64,000 nt of DNA from Falsirhodobacter sp. 20TX0035 (GCF_028307215.1 NZ_JAQMHV010000003.1:186001-250000); one strand, 5' to 3'. Positions 1 to 8,986 are shown, numbered from the stretch's first letter. Program-made: numbers and translations. The notes: generated by a model not told the origin, from the sequence alone.

Positions 1-172
1 CTTCTTCGGCTGGAACGGCTATCACCACCACATCGCCACCAACGTCTGGAACAGCCGCGGCGCCGTGCCACGCAGTTTCCCCTCCACCGGGCTGGCAGAG
101 GTGGAGATCTTGGGTCTGCCGGCGCAGGTGACCGAGGACCCTTGGGGCACCCCGATCCGCTTCGTGTCCTGA
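1..172 (+). CDS. VOC (glyoxalase/bleomycin resistance/dioxygenase) family protein, C-terminal end only
   Basis: The frame is open from the window edge and ends at TGA 170-172, giving 56 C-terminal residues. The peptide contains GYHHHIATNVWNSRG followed by DPWGTPIRF. Both resemble the last metal-ligand and closing strands of the second VOC half in catechol-2,3-dioxygenase-like proteins, where a GYHHH-xx-N-xW-xSRG stretch and a DPWG/DPSG turn before the final strand are typical. The substrate cannot be inferred. The 5' part lies outside the window, so length and start are unknown. It runs in the same direction as pntA, but a 111-base gap with a large palindrome separates them, so it is probably a separate unit. 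Confidence 0.7.
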   Translation, partial: FFGWNGYHHHIATNVWNSRGAVPRSFPSTGLAEVEILGLPAQVTEDPWGTPIRFVS

Positions 173-179
173 CGTGTGC

Positions 180-214
180 CAAGGCATGCCCAAGTATACT
201 TGCCGCATGCCTTG
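180..214. promoter_or_regulatory. Nested near-perfect palindrome upstream of pntA
   Basis: Outer arms CAAGGCATGC (180-189) and GCATGCCTTG (205-214) are exact reverse complements. They enclose a second exact palindrome, CAAGTATACTTG (191-202), with one unpaired base on the left and two on the right. No T-run follows, so a Rho-independent terminator is unlikely. The element lies 8 bases after the VOC stop and 70 bases before the pntA start, as an operator would. The binding protein is unknown. Confidence 0.45.
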
Positions 215-283
215 CAACCTCTCATTCCCGTGTGCTTACTGCCCCCGCACAAGAAGAACATTCTTCGGAAGGGGGACAGACAT

Positions 284-1858
284 TTGAAGATCGGAGCGGC
301 AAGAGAGATCTTCGCAGGCGAAGCGCGGGTGGCCATGACACCCGACAGCGCCCTGCAGATCCAGAAGCTGGGGCACACGTGCCTGATCGAAGCGGGTGCG
401 GGCGCCAAGGCCGGCTTCACCGACGACGCCTATGCCAAGGCCGGCGTGACGGTGGTTCCCGACGCGGCGGCGCTGTTCGCCGAGGCCGATGTGGTCGTGA
501 AGGTCCGCGGGCCCGAGGCGTCCGAAGTGGGCCTTCTGCGCGACGGCCAGACCCTCATCAGCTTCTTCTGGCCCGCCCAGAACGCCGAGCTGCTGGAGCA
601 GGTGAAGGATCGCGGCGCCACCGTGGTCGCGATGGACATGGTGCCCCGCATCAGCCGCGCGCAGAAGATGGACGCGCTGTCGTCGATGGCCAACATCGCG
701 GGCTACCGCGCGGTGATCGAGGCGGGGAACAACTTCGGCCGCTTCTTCACGGGGCAGGTGACGGCGGCGGGCAAGGTGCCCCCCGCGCGCGTGCTGATCG
801 TGGGCGCGGGCGTGGCGGGACTTGCGGCCATTGGCACCTCCACCAGCCTTGGCGCGATCACGCTGGCCTTCGACGTGCGTCCCGAAGTGGCCGAACAGAT
901 TGAATCCATGGGGGCGGAGTTCGTCTATCTCGACTTCGCCGAAGCCGGGCAGGACGGGGCCGCGACGGGCGGATACGCAGCACCATCTTCCCCCGAGTTC
1001 CGCGACGCGCAGCTGAAGAAGTTCCGCGAACTGGCGCCTGACATCGACATCGTCATCACCACAGCCCTGATCCCCGGCCGCCCCGCGCCCAAGCTCTGGA
1101 CCGAGGACATGGTCGCGGTGATGAAGCCCGGATCGGTCATCATCGACCTTGCGGCCGAACGCGGTGGCAACTGCGACCTGACCAAGCCGGACGAAAAGTT
1201 CGTGACCGACAATGGCGTGACCATCGTCGGCTACACCGACTTCCCCAGCCGGATGGCGACGCAGTCCTCCACGCTTTATTCCAACAACATCTGGCACATG
1301 CTGGCCGATCTTACGCCGAAGAAGGATGGCGTGATCGACCACAACATGGACGATGACGTCATCCGCACGGCCACGGCCACGCATGACGGCGCCGTCACCT
1401 TCCCGCCGCCGCCCCTGAAGATCAACGCCATCGCCGCGCAGAAACCGCGCGAAAAGGCCAAGGAGCTGACGGTCGAGGAAAAACGCGCGGCCGAGGTCGC
1501 GAAATTCAAGGACCAGACGAAGACGCAGGTCGGCCTTCTGGTCGCGGCGACGGTGCTGCTGCTGCTGGTCGGCGCGGTGGCCCCGGCCAGCTTCATGGCG
1601 CATTTCGTGGTGTTCGTGCTGGCCTGCTTCATCGGCTTCCAGGTGATCTGGGCCGTGTCGCATTCGCTGCACACGCCGCTGATGGCCGTCACCAACGCGG
1701 TGTCGGGGATCATCATCCTCGGCTCGCTGGTGCAGGTGGGCGCGGGCGGGTTCCTCGTGGTGCTTCTGTCCTTTGTCGCGATCCTGATCGCCACCATCAA
1801 CATCGTCGGGGGCTTCCTCGTGACGCGGCGCATGCTTGCCATGTTCCAGAAATCGTAA
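284..1858 (+). CDS. pntA: NAD(P) transhydrogenase subunit alpha
   Basis: Alpha subunit of the proton-translocating transhydrogenase, which drives hydride transfer from NADH to NADP+ with the proton motive force at the inner membrane. The start is placed at TTG 284, preceded by a GGAAGGGGG ribosome site at 267-275; it yields the canonical N-terminus [20 protein letters not shown] and 524 residues (E. coli 510). A longer frame from 176 adds 36 residues with no family match. Domain I carries the NAD-binding glycine motif GAGVAGLAA near residue 175. The last ~100 residues hold about four membrane helices. The form is the undivided E. coli type, not the split pntAA/pntAB of some alphaproteobacteria. 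pntB follows after 10 bases. Confidence 0.96.
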   Translation: MKIGAAREIFAGEARVAMTPDSALQIQKLGHTCLIEAGAGAKAGFTDDAYAKAGVTVVPDAAALFAEADVVVKVRGPEASEVGLLRDGQTLISFFWPAQNAELLEQVKDRGATVVAMDMVPRISRAQKMDALSSMANIAGYRAVIEAGNNFGRFFTGQVTAAGKVPPARVLIVGAGVAGLAAIGTSTSLGAITLAFDVRPEVAEQIESMGAEFVYLDFAEAGQDGAATGGYAAPSSPEFRDAQLKKFRELAPDIDIVITTALIPGRPAPKLWTEDMVAVMKPGSVIIDLAAERGGNCDLTKPDEKFVTDNGVTIVGYTDFPSRMATQSSTLYSNNIWHMLADLTPKKDGVIDHNMDDDVIRTATATHDGAVTFPPPPLKINAIAAQKPREKAKELTVEEKRAAEVAKFKDQTKTQVGLLVAATVLLLLVGAVAPASFMAHFVVFVLACFIGFQVIWAVSHSLHTPLMAVTNAVSGIIILGSLVQVGAGGFLVVLLSFVAILIATINIVGGFLVTRRMLAMFQKS

Positions 1859-1868
1859 GGGGGCGGGC

Positions 1869-3293
1869 ATGGATTACGCACTGGTTTCCGCGGCCTACAT
1901 CGCGGCCGCAATTCTCTTCATCCTCTGCCTCGGCGGGCTTTCGGGGCAGGAAAGCGCCAAGCGCGCCGTGTGGTACGGCATCGCGGGCATGGCGCTGGCG
2001 GTCATCGCCACGCTGTTCGGCCCCGGCGCGGGCTATCTGCCGCTGGTGCTGCTGGCGATCCTGATCGGCGCGGGCATCGGCTGGTATCTGGCCAAGACGG
2101 TTGAGATGACGGCGATGCCGCAACTGGTCGCCGCACTCCACAGCTTCGTGGGTCTGGCCGCCGTCTTCATCGGCTTCAACACGCACATCGTCATGACGCG
2201 CGTGCTGGGTCTGGATGCGGGGCTGCTGACGGGCTTCGAATATCTGATCGCCCACAAGACCCCGGCCGAGATCGCGATCCTGAAGGTGGAGACGTTCATC
2301 GGCGTCTTCGTGGGCGCCGTGACCTTCACAGGGTCCATCGTGGCCTTCGGCAAGCTGTCGGGCAAGATCAACAGCAAGGCCACCAAGCTTCCGGGCGGCC
2401 ACTGGCTGAACGCGGGCGCCGCGGCCTTTTCGCTGATCCTGCTGATCGCCTATTGCAACGGTGCGGGCGGCTGGACGCTTCTGCTGATGACGGTCTGCGC
2501 GCTGTTCATCGGCTATCACCTGATCATGGGCATCGGCGGGGCGGACATGCCGGTCGTGGTGTCGATGCTCAACAGCTATTCGGGCTGGGCGGCTTCGGCC
2601 ATCGGCTTCTCCTTGTCGAACGATCTTCTAATCGTCACAGGGGCGTTGGTCGGGTCTTCGGGCGCGATCCTGTCCTACATCATGTGCAAGGCGATGAACC
2701 GGTCCTTCGTCAGCGTGATCCTGGGCGGTTTCGGCACCACCACCGGCCCCGCCATGGCGATCGAGGGGGAGCAGGTCGCCATCGACGCCGAGGGCGTGGC
2801 CAATGCCCTGAACGACGCCGACAGCGTCATCATCGTGCCGGGCTACGGCATGGCCGTGGCGCAGGCCCAGCAGGCGGTGTCGGAACTGACGCGCAAGCTG
2901 CGCGCGGCGGGCAAGACGGTCCGCTTCGGCATCCACCCCGTCGCGGGCCGTCTTCCGGGCCACATGAACGTCCTTCTGGCCGAAGCGCGCGTTCCCTACG
3001 ACATCGTGCTGGAGATGGACGAGATCAACGACGACTTCGCCTCCACCGACGTGGTCATCGTCATCGGGTCGAACGACATCGTGAACCCCGCCGCGCAGGA
3101 GGATCCGAACTCCCCCATCGCCGGCATGCCCGTTCTGCGCGTGTGGGAGGCCAAGCAGGTCTTCGTGTCCAAGCGCGGCCAAGGCACCGGCTATTCCGGG
3201 ATCGAGAATCCGCTGTTCTTCAAGGAGAACACCCGGATGTTCTATGGTGACGCCAAGGGGTCCATCGGCCAGCTGGTCAACCTGATCGCCTGA
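1869..3293 (+). CDS. pntB: NAD(P) transhydrogenase subunit beta
   Basis: Beta subunit with the remaining membrane helices (domain II) and the NADP(H)-binding domain III. The 474 residues start at ATG 1869, preceded by GGGGGCGGG; an in-frame ATG at 1836 inside pntA is rejected because [13 protein letters not shown] is the usual start. About eight to nine hydrophobic segments fill the first ~270 residues. Domain III shows the NADP-binding [10 protein letters not shown] motif after DSVIIVP. It forms an operon with pntA and closes with a strong hairpin terminator at 3302. Confidence 0.96.
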   Translation: MDYALVSAAYIAAAILFILCLGGLSGQESAKRAVWYGIAGMALAVIATLFGPGAGYLPLVLLAILIGAGIGWYLAKTVEMTAMPQLVAALHSFVGLAAVFIGFNTHIVMTRVLGLDAGLLTGFEYLIAHKTPAEIAILKVETFIGVFVGAVTFTGSIVAFGKLSGKINSKATKLPGGHWLNAGAAAFSLILLIAYCNGAGGWTLLLMTVCALFIGYHLIMGIGGADMPVVVSMLNSYSGWAASAIGFSLSNDLLIVTGALVGSSGAILSYIMCKAMNRSFVSVILGGFGTTTGPAMAIEGEQVAIDAEGVANALNDADSVIIVPGYGMAVAQAQQAVSELTRKLRAAGKTVRFGIHPVAGRLPGHMNVLLAEARVPYDIVLEMDEINDDFASTDVVIVIGSNDIVNPAAQEDPNSPIAGMPVLRVWEAKQVFVSKRGQGTGYSGIENPLFFKENTRMFYGDAKGSIGQLVNLIA

Positions 3294-3301
3294 ACCAAGA
3301 A

Positions 3302-3325
3302 CGCCCCGCAGCCGCGGGGCGTTTT
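3302..3325 (+). terminator. Rho-independent terminator of pntAB
   Basis: CGCCCCGC (3302-3309) pairs with GCGGGGCG (3314-3321) around the loop AGCC, followed by TTTT. It lies 8 bases after the pntB stop. Confidence 0.85.
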
Positions 3326-3380
3326 CATTTCGGAACGTCAGGTGCGGCAACCGCGTTGCTTCCGAAACAGGAGGCTACAC

Positions 3381-3467
3381 ATGTTCAAGTTCATCGGCGG
3401 CACCATCGGCGTCATCTTCCTCATCGGCCTGATCGTGGTGATCCTGCTTCTGAAGCTGATCTTCTGA
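3381..3467 (+). CDS. 28-residue single-helix membrane peptide
   Basis: A short frame from ATG 3381 to TGA 3465-3467 follows an excellent Shine-Dalgarno site, CAGGAGG at 3368-3374, with 6-base spacing. The peptide is MFKFIGG followed by an almost unbroken run of Ile, Leu, Val, Gly and Phe with one Lys near the C-terminus, enough for one membrane helix. It lies just beyond the pntB terminator, and its stop abuts the nadE stop on the other strand. No function is known to me. Strong translation signals and a clean hydrophobic design make it more likely a real small protein than chance, but no homology search was possible. Confidence 0.6.
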   Translation: MFKFIGGTIGVIFLIGLIVVILLLKLIF

Positions 3468-5483
3468 TCAATCCGGCACGCGGGCCAGGTCGTCCAGCCA
3501 GACCTGCGCCACCGAATCCGAAGGGGCGCGCCAGTCGCCGCGTGGCGAGAGCGAGCCCCCGCCGGACACTTTCGGCCCGTTCGGGATGGCCGACCGCTTG
3601 AACTGGCTGAACGCGAAGAACCGTTTCAGGAACCCTTCCAGCCAGCGTTTGATGGTCGGCAGGTCATAGGTGTGCTTCTTCGCCTCCGGCCAGTCTTCCG
3701 GCCAGCGGCCTGCCTCCAGCTCGCTCCACGCCCGCCATGTCAGGAACGCGACCTTCGAGGGCGCGAAGCCATAGCGCAGGATATGGAACAGGAAGAAGTC
3801 GTGCAGTTCGTACGGCCCAATCGTGGCCTCCGTTCCCTGAAGCTCTTCCCCCGGCACCAGTTCGGGCGAGATCTCGGTGTTCAGGATCGACAGCAGCACG
3901 GCGTTCGTGCCCTCGTCGAACTGGTCCGAGGTGGCGGCCCAGCGGATCAGGTACTGGATCAGCGTCTTCGGCACGCCGGAGTTCACGGCGTAATGGCTCA
4001 TCTGGTCGCCCACGCCATAGGTGCACCAGCCCAGAGCCAGTTCCGACAGATCGCCCGTGCCGATGACGAATCCGTTGTTGTGGTTGGCCAGCCGGAACAG
4101 GTAGTCGGTCCGAAGACCGGCCTGCACATTCTCGAACGTGATGTCATAGACGGGCTCCCCCTTGGCGAAGGGGTGGCCCATGTCCGACAGCATCTGCGTG
4201 GCCGTGGGGCGGATGTCGATCTCCGCCGCCTCGATCCCCATGGCGCGCATCAGGGTCCAGGCGTTGGACTTCGTCCCCTCGCTGGTGGCAAAGCCCGGCA
4301 TGGTATAGCCGAGGATCGTCGACCGGGGCAGCCCCAGCCGGTCACAGACCTTGGCCGCGACGATCAGCGCGTGCGTGGAATCGAGCCCTCCCGAAATGCC
4401 GAGGATCATCTTGCCGCCGCGCGTCGCCTCGAACCGGCGGCGCAGGCCGTCCACCTGAATGTTGAACGCCTCATAGCAGTCCTGGTCGATCTTGTCGGCG
4501 CGGGCGGGGATGTAGGGGAAGCGGCGCTGCACCCGGTGGAACCCGATGTCCTTGGTCGACGGCCGGTGGGCGAAACGGACACGGCGGAAGGGGCGCCCGT
4601 TCTCGGCCGCGTCGGCGAAGGTGCCGGTGCGCATGCGCTCGGACAGGATGCGGCCCGCGTCCACGTCGGCGATGCACAGCTCCGGGTTCATGGCGAAGCG
4701 TTCGGACTGGGCCAGCATCTCGCCCAGCTCGTAGATGCCGCCCTGACCGTCCCACGCCATGTCGGTGGTGCTTTCGCCTGCGCCGGCGGCGGAATAGGCA
4801 TAGGCCGCCACCGCGCGCATCGACTGCGACGCGCACAAAAGGTGCCGGTCGTCCGCCTTGCCGATCGTGATGTTGGAGGCCGACAGGTTCGCAAGGATCA
4901 CCGCCCCCGCCAGCGCCGCCGCGGTGGAGGGCGGGGTGGGCGACCAGAAGTCCTCGCAGATCTCGGCGTGCAGGATCAGGCCGGGCAGGTCCTCCGCCTC
5001 GAAGATCAGGTCCGGGCCAAAGGGCACGGTGCGGCCCGCCACCGTGATCTCTCCGCCGGCATGACGGCCATGGGCGAACCAGCGCTTCTCGTAGTATTCG
5101 CGGTAGTTCGGCAGGAAGGATTTCGGCACGACGCCCAGGATTTCGCCCTTCGAGAGCACGGCCGCGCAGTTGTACAGCTTGCCGTCCCGCCGCAGGGGCA
5201 GGCCCACCAGCACCACGGGCGACAGGTTCGCCGTGGCCTTGGCCAGATCGGCCAGCGCCTCTTCGGCCGCGGTCAGCACCGCCTCCTGCAACAGCAGGTC
5301 GTCGATGGCATAGGCGGTGATGCACAGTTCGGGGCAGATCAGCACATCCACATGCGCGCGGTCCGCCTCCTCCATGCGGGCGCGGATGGCGTCGCGGTTG
5401 AAGGGGATGTCCGCCGGCCGCACCGACGGGGTGCAGGTGGCCACGCGGACAAAGCCGTGACTGTGGATCGAGGCGAAATGCAT
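3468..5483 (-). CDS. nadE: Glutamine-dependent NAD(+) synthetase
   Basis: Last step of NAD synthesis: ATP-dependent amidation of nicotinic acid adenine dinucleotide using glutamine. The 671-residue protein has an N-terminal nitrilase-like glutaminase domain with the Glu-Lys-Cys triad at about E52 (PELC), K121 (PKSF) and C176 (HAEICEDFW). It is followed by the synthetase domain with the pyrophosphate loop SGGLDS at ~364-369. Length and layout match the long two-domain form. The start is ATG 5483 with GAAAGG just upstream; an alternative GTG 15 bases earlier would remove that site. It converges with the 28-residue ORF, with no base between the stops, and is divergent from the CYTH/CHAD gene. 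Confidence 0.95.
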   Translation of the reverse strand: MHFASIHSHGFVRVATCTPSVRPADIPFNRDAIRARMEEADRAHVDVLICPELCITAYAIDDLLLQEAVLTAAEEALADLAKATANLSPVVLVGLPLRRDGKLYNCAAVLSKGEILGVVPKSFLPNYREYYEKRWFAHGRHAGGEITVAGRTVPFGPDLIFEAEDLPGLILHAEICEDFWSPTPPSTAAALAGAVILANLSASNITIGKADDRHLLCASQSMRAVAAYAYSAAGAGESTTDMAWDGQGGIYELGEMLAQSERFAMNPELCIADVDAGRILSERMRTGTFADAAENGRPFRRVRFAHRPSTKDIGFHRVQRRFPYIPARADKIDQDCYEAFNIQVDGLRRRFEATRGGKMILGISGGLDSTHALIVAAKVCDRLGLPRSTILGYTMPGFATSEGTKSNAWTLMRAMGIEAAEIDIRPTATQMLSDMGHPFAKGEPVYDITFENVQAGLRTDYLFRLANHNNGFVIGTGDLSELALGWCTYGVGDQMSHYAVNSGVPKTLIQYLIRWAATSDQFDEGTNAVLLSILNTEISPELVPGEELQGTEATIGPYELHDFFLFHILRYGFAPSKVAFLTWRAWSELEAGRWPEDWPEAKKHTYDLPTIKRWLEGFLKRFFAFSQFKRSAIPNGPKVSGGGSLSPRGDWRAPSDSVAQVWLDDLARVPD

Positions 5484-5612
5484 GCGTGAACCTTTCACGA
5501 AGGGGGCGTCCCTTCGGTTCTAGCGCCCGGACCCGCGCCGTAAAACAAGGAAGGGAACGATTTCGGTCCGCCGGCGATGACTCCTGTAACCAGTGATGCG
5601 AGGAGAAGCGGG

Positions 5613-7001
5613 ATGACACAGGCGAAACTCAGGCTGCAGGTGTCGGGGGAAACGGCGGCACGCATCGCGGGGGAAGCGGGCGCCACGAAGGCCGAACAGG
5701 TCCACGCGGTGCATTTCGACACGCCCGACCATGCGCTGGCCGCCATGGCCGCCTCGCTGCGCATCCGCCATTTGCCGGACCGGCAAGTGCAGACCGTCCG
5801 CACCCCGCAGGGCGAACGTGACAAGCTGGTGGAGGGGGACGTTCCCGTGCTGGACCCCTCCGGCCCCTTGGGCAAGACTGCGGCCGCCGATCTCGTCCCG
5901 GTCTTCACCGCCCGCTACACCCGCCGCAGCTGGGCAGTGGAGGAGGCGGGTCAGACCGTGGAGGTCGCGCTGGACGAAGGGGAGATCGCCGCCGGCGACC
6001 GCCGCGCCCCGATCCTCGACCTGATCCTGACCGGGGCACCGGGTGCGCTGGTGCCTGTGGCCCGCCGTCTGGCCGGGGATGCGCAGGTCGCGCCCCTGTC
6101 GAAGGCCGAACGCGGTTACCGCCTTGTTGGTCCTGCACCCCTGCGCCTGAAGGCGGCCGAGGTTCCGCTGACGGCGACGATGACCGCCGCCACCGCCTTC
6201 CGCGAGATCGCGTGGTCCTGCCTTGGCCAGTTCCGCCAGAACGAGGATCTTCTGATCACCAGCCGGACCGCCGAGCCGCTGCACCAGGCGCGGGTCGCGT
6301 TGCGGCGGTTGCGTTCGGCCTTTTCCATCTTCCGGCCGATGCTGGGCGACAGCGGCGCCGATTTGCGCGAAGGCCTGCGGGTGCTGGCCTCCGAACTGGG
6401 GCAGGCGCGGGATCTGGACGTCCTGCTGCTGCGCACGCCGCAAGGTCCGCTGGGCACCCGCATCCGCAACGCGCGCGAGGCGGCGCATGACGCCGTGGCC
6501 GAGGTTCTGGGATCGGCCGAAACCCGGATGCTGCTGCTGGATCTGGCGGCCTGGCTGCACGACGGCGACTGGCTGCGGGACGACGCGCGCGCCACTCTGC
6601 GGGAAGAGCCGGTGACCGTATTCGCCCAAGAGGCGCTGTTCCGCTATCGCCGCAAGGTGAAGAAGGGCGGCAAGGGCCTTGCGACGCTGGAGGACGAGGT
6701 GCGCCACGACCTTCGCAAGGACGCCAAGAAGCTGCGCTATGCCACGGAGTTCTTCACCCCCCTGTTCGTGGCCGAGGCGCCGAAGCGGCACCGCAAGTTC
6801 CTGGGCGCGCTGGAAACGCTTCAGGACCATCTGGGCGACCTCAACGACCTTGCCGCCGCCCCGCATCTGCTGCAACGCCTTGGCATCGGCGAGGAACCGG
6901 GCGCCGCGGACCTTCTGGCGAAAGGCCAGAGGAAGCGCCTGCTGCGCGCCGCGGAAGGCGCCTATGACCACCTGATGGAGGCCAAGCCCTTCTGGGCCTG
7001 A
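5613..7001 (+). CDS. CYTH and CHAD domain protein with degenerate CYTH active site
   Basis: A 462-residue protein started at ATG 5613 with GAGGAG at 5600-5605. Residues ~1-190 have the CYTH fold pattern (LRIRHLP, QTVRTP, LVPVFTARY). Residues ~200-460 form a helical, basic CHAD domain with conserved His (LHQARVALRRLR and LRYATEFF regions), a fold linked to polyphosphate binding. Relatives are inorganic triphosphatases such as YgiF. Here the N-terminal ExExK metal/phosphate motif reads QAKLR, and the later acidic ELEL strand reads DLIL, so catalysis is doubtful. It stands alone, divergent from nadE across 129 bases. Confidence 0.85.
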   Translation: MTQAKLRLQVSGETAARIAGEAGATKAEQVHAVHFDTPDHALAAMAASLRIRHLPDRQVQTVRTPQGERDKLVEGDVPVLDPSGPLGKTAAADLVPVFTARYTRRSWAVEEAGQTVEVALDEGEIAAGDRRAPILDLILTGAPGALVPVARRLAGDAQVAPLSKAERGYRLVGPAPLRLKAAEVPLTATMTAATAFREIAWSCLGQFRQNEDLLITSRTAEPLHQARVALRRLRSAFSIFRPMLGDSGADLREGLRVLASELGQARDLDVLLLRTPQGPLGTRIRNAREAAHDAVAEVLGSAETRMLLLDLAAWLHDGDWLRDDARATLREEPVTVFAQEALFRYRRKVKKGGKGLATLEDEVRHDLRKDAKKLRYATEFFTPLFVAEAPKRHRKFLGALETLQDHLGDLNDLAAAPHLLQRLGIGEEPGAADLLAKGQRKRLLRAAEGAYDHLMEAKPFWA

Positions 7002-7077
7002 GGATCGGGCGGCGGGCCGCCATCCGGACATCACATGTTCGCGACGAACTTAGGCGAAGCACAACCCAAGGTTGCAC

Positions 7078-7176
7078 AGGGAAAACCGAGGTGTCATCTC
7101 GACCTCGTGAGAACTTGCCGGTGCCCCCCGTGTCCCCTAAGCAGGACTGGGGAGTTTCCGCAGGAAAAACCGAGGT
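7078..7176 (+). repeat. Pair of 15-base direct repeats before the GH16/RTX gene
   Basis: AGGGAAAACCGAGGT (7078-7092) recurs as AGGAAAAACCGAGGT (7162-7176) with one difference, 84 bases apart. The second copy contains the GAGG ribosome site of the following gene, 7 bases before its ATG. The pair could be a regulatory repeat or a leader duplication. Confidence 0.45.
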
Positions 7177-7182
7177 TATGCC

Positions 7183-8637
7183 ATGACATACATCGCTTCC
7201 AAGAACCGTTCCCCCTTGGATCTTCATGAAATCGGCCAGTCCCATTCAAAGGACAGCTGGCTCGTGTCCGACTGGAACGCCGGGCAGTCTGGCCTCATGC
7301 AATGGTCGGCCGACAACGTCCGCAAGGATAAGGACGGCAATGTGGAGCTGATCCTGTCGCGCGCGCCCGCCGGATCCGGCCGCGCCTATGAAGGGGGCGA
7401 GATCCAGGGATCCACCTCCGCCACCACGGGCACCTGGAGCTGGACCGCGCAGGCGCCCGACATGGTGCCGGGCGCCGTCTTCGGCATGTTCACCTACAAG
7501 TCCGACTGGCAGCACCAGCCCTGGGTCGAGTTCGACTTCGAGTTCGTGGGCGAGGACACCACCAAGGTCCATCTGGCCATCCACATGGAGGATGCGGCCG
7601 GACGCCACATGACCCTGAAGCCAAGCGAACTGGACCGCGCGATCATCGACCTCGGCTTTAACGCCGCCGAGGGGCAGCACACCTACGAGGTGACGGTGAC
7701 GAACAAGGACGCCACCTTCTACGTGGACGGAAAGGTCGTGGCCGTGTTCAGCGGCAAGGACATGATGGGCGACGTGTGGAACATCGGCCCGATGACCAGC
7801 TACGTCGACCTCTGGGCGGTGGACAAGGGGCAGGAGGCATGGGCCGGCCAATGGAAGGGGCTGAGCGCGCCGCTGGTCGCCAGCCTTGCGGACGCCGAGA
7901 TCCGGCCCGGCGAATATGGCAGCAACTACATCCCCGACGCAGGATCCGAAGGTCCGGACGCGCCGCCCACCGATGATACCGATGACGGCGCCTCGGACGA
8001 CGGCATTCAGGGCACGGACGGGAACGACCTCCTGAAGGGCCATGGTGGCGACGACACCATCTTCGGGCTTGGCGGCGACGATGTCATGGACGGCAAGAAA
8101 GGCGCCGATGCGATGCATGGTGGGGCAGGCGACGACGTCTACCTTGTGAACGAGGCCGGGGATCGCACGATCGAGGCCGCAAGTGCCGGCCACGACACCG
8201 TTCAAGCCCGCGTCGGCTGGGTTCTGGCCGACCATGTGGAGGATCTGATCTTGCGCACCGGCGCCAGCATCGACGGCACGGGCAACGCCGCGAACAACCA
8301 GCTGACGGGCAACAACGGCGCCAACGTCCTTTCGGGTCTCGCGGGTGCCGATACGCTGGACGGCGGCGGCGGGTATGACATGCTGATTGGCGGGCTTGGC
8401 AACGACGTGCTGACCGGGGGGAAGGGCGCCGACACCTTCCATTTCACGAAAGGCGACGGCCACGACATCATCACCGACTTCGACACCAGCGACGTGATCG
8501 AGATCGCGGGCCATTCCAGCTATCATCTGCGCGATGAAAGCGGGGGCACGCGCGTTGTGCTGTCCGACACCGACAGCCTGTTTCTGAAGGATGTGGTCAG
8601 CACCGATCTTGGGACTGAGGATTTCCTGTTCCTCTGA
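7183..8637 (+). CDS. Secreted GH16-like glycoside hydrolase with RTX calcium-binding repeats
   Basis: A 484-residue protein. Residues ~20-235 resemble the concanavalin-like GH16 domain: the VEFDFEFVGEDTT segment gives the ExDxE catalytic signature at E116, D118 and E120, as in ExoK/ExsH-type beta-glucan (succinoglycan) depolymerases. A DDTDDG-rich linker follows. Nonapeptide RTX repeats of GGxGxDxxx type (GGDDTIFGLGGDD, HGGAGDD, GGLGNDVLTGGKGAD) fill ~275-460. There is no N-terminal signal peptide, and the C-terminus ends EDFLFL, as expected for type I secretion. No T1SS genes are nearby. The likely role is outside the cell on a polysaccharide; the substrate is not deducible. Confidence 0.82.
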   Translation: MTYIASKNRSPLDLHEIGQSHSKDSWLVSDWNAGQSGLMQWSADNVRKDKDGNVELILSRAPAGSGRAYEGGEIQGSTSATTGTWSWTAQAPDMVPGAVFGMFTYKSDWQHQPWVEFDFEFVGEDTTKVHLAIHMEDAAGRHMTLKPSELDRAIIDLGFNAAEGQHTYEVTVTNKDATFYVDGKVVAVFSGKDMMGDVWNIGPMTSYVDLWAVDKGQEAWAGQWKGLSAPLVASLADAEIRPGEYGSNYIPDAGSEGPDAPPTDDTDDGASDDGIQGTDGNDLLKGHGGDDTIFGLGGDDVMDGKKGADAMHGGAGDDVYLVNEAGDRTIEAASAGHDTVQARVGWVLADHVEDLILRTGASIDGTGNAANNQLTGNNGANVLSGLAGADTLDGGGGYDMLIGGLGNDVLTGGKGADTFHFTKGDGHDIITDFDTSDVIEIAGHSSYHLRDESGGTRVVLSDTDSLFLKDVVSTDLGTEDFLFL

Positions 8638-8658
8638 CCCCGCAAGCGACCACCGACA

Positions 8659-8682
8659 GCTGCCGGCCTTCAGGCCGGCAGC
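8659..8682 (+). terminator. Hairpin after the GH16/RTX gene
   Basis: GCTGCCGGCC (8659-8668) and GGCCGGCAGC (8673-8682) form a perfect 10-bp stem with a TTCA loop, 21 bases after the stop. No clear T-run follows, so termination is probable rather than certain. Confidence 0.55.
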
Positions 8683-8775
8683 GTGCCCGATCAAGATTTG
8701 CCGGGGCCGTACCAAAGGCCCGTGCGCCAGCCTGAATCAGAAGATCCGTCCGGTGCCTTGGCGACCATGCGTAAA

Positions 8776-8793
8776 GGCCGCCCGAAGGCGGCC
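8776..8793 (-). terminator. UUCG-loop hairpin terminator on the minus strand
   Basis: On the minus strand GGCCGCC-TTCG-GGCGGCC is followed by TTTAC. A UUCG tetraloop stem of this kind is a common terminator. It sits exactly where the GNAT pseudogene loses homology, and it could close minus-strand transcription coming from the SDR operon. Confidence 0.6.
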
Positions 8794-8796
8794 CCT

Positions 8797-8986
8797 TATC
8801 ACCACACAACAGGCTCCATTGGGCGTGGTCCGCACAGAACATCCCCCAGGCCACGGCTTCTGAGAAAGGGCCGCCCATGTAGATGGAGTGCTCTGATGCC
8901 ATCAGACCATGGTAGCCGTGCTAGTCCGCGGCGAGCATCGGCCGTAGGGTCAGGCGAGAAGTATTAACCGTAGGGATCGTGGTCAT
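8797..8986 (-). pseudogene. Truncated GNAT acetyltransferase pseudogene
   Basis: Reading from ATG 8986 on the minus strand gives MTTIPTVNTSRLTLRPM, then an in-frame TAG (8921-8923), then GLMASEHSIYMGGPFSEAV and the segment AWGMFCADHAQWSLL. This closely follows the first ~60 residues of RimJ/RimL-like GNAT enzymes of Rhodobacterales (RLxLRPM, then MGGPFS, AWxxF and a Q/W-rich strand). The remaining two thirds, including the acetyl-CoA loop, are missing: the sequence runs into the hairpin at 8776-8793. One nonsense codon plus a 3' deletion make it non-functional. The upstream 8987-9104 shows nothing else recognisable. Confidence 0.7.

Noticed and set aside
3672-5489. 605-codon plus-strand open frame opposite nadE
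   Set aside because: Shadow of the nadE gene with no recognisable motif.
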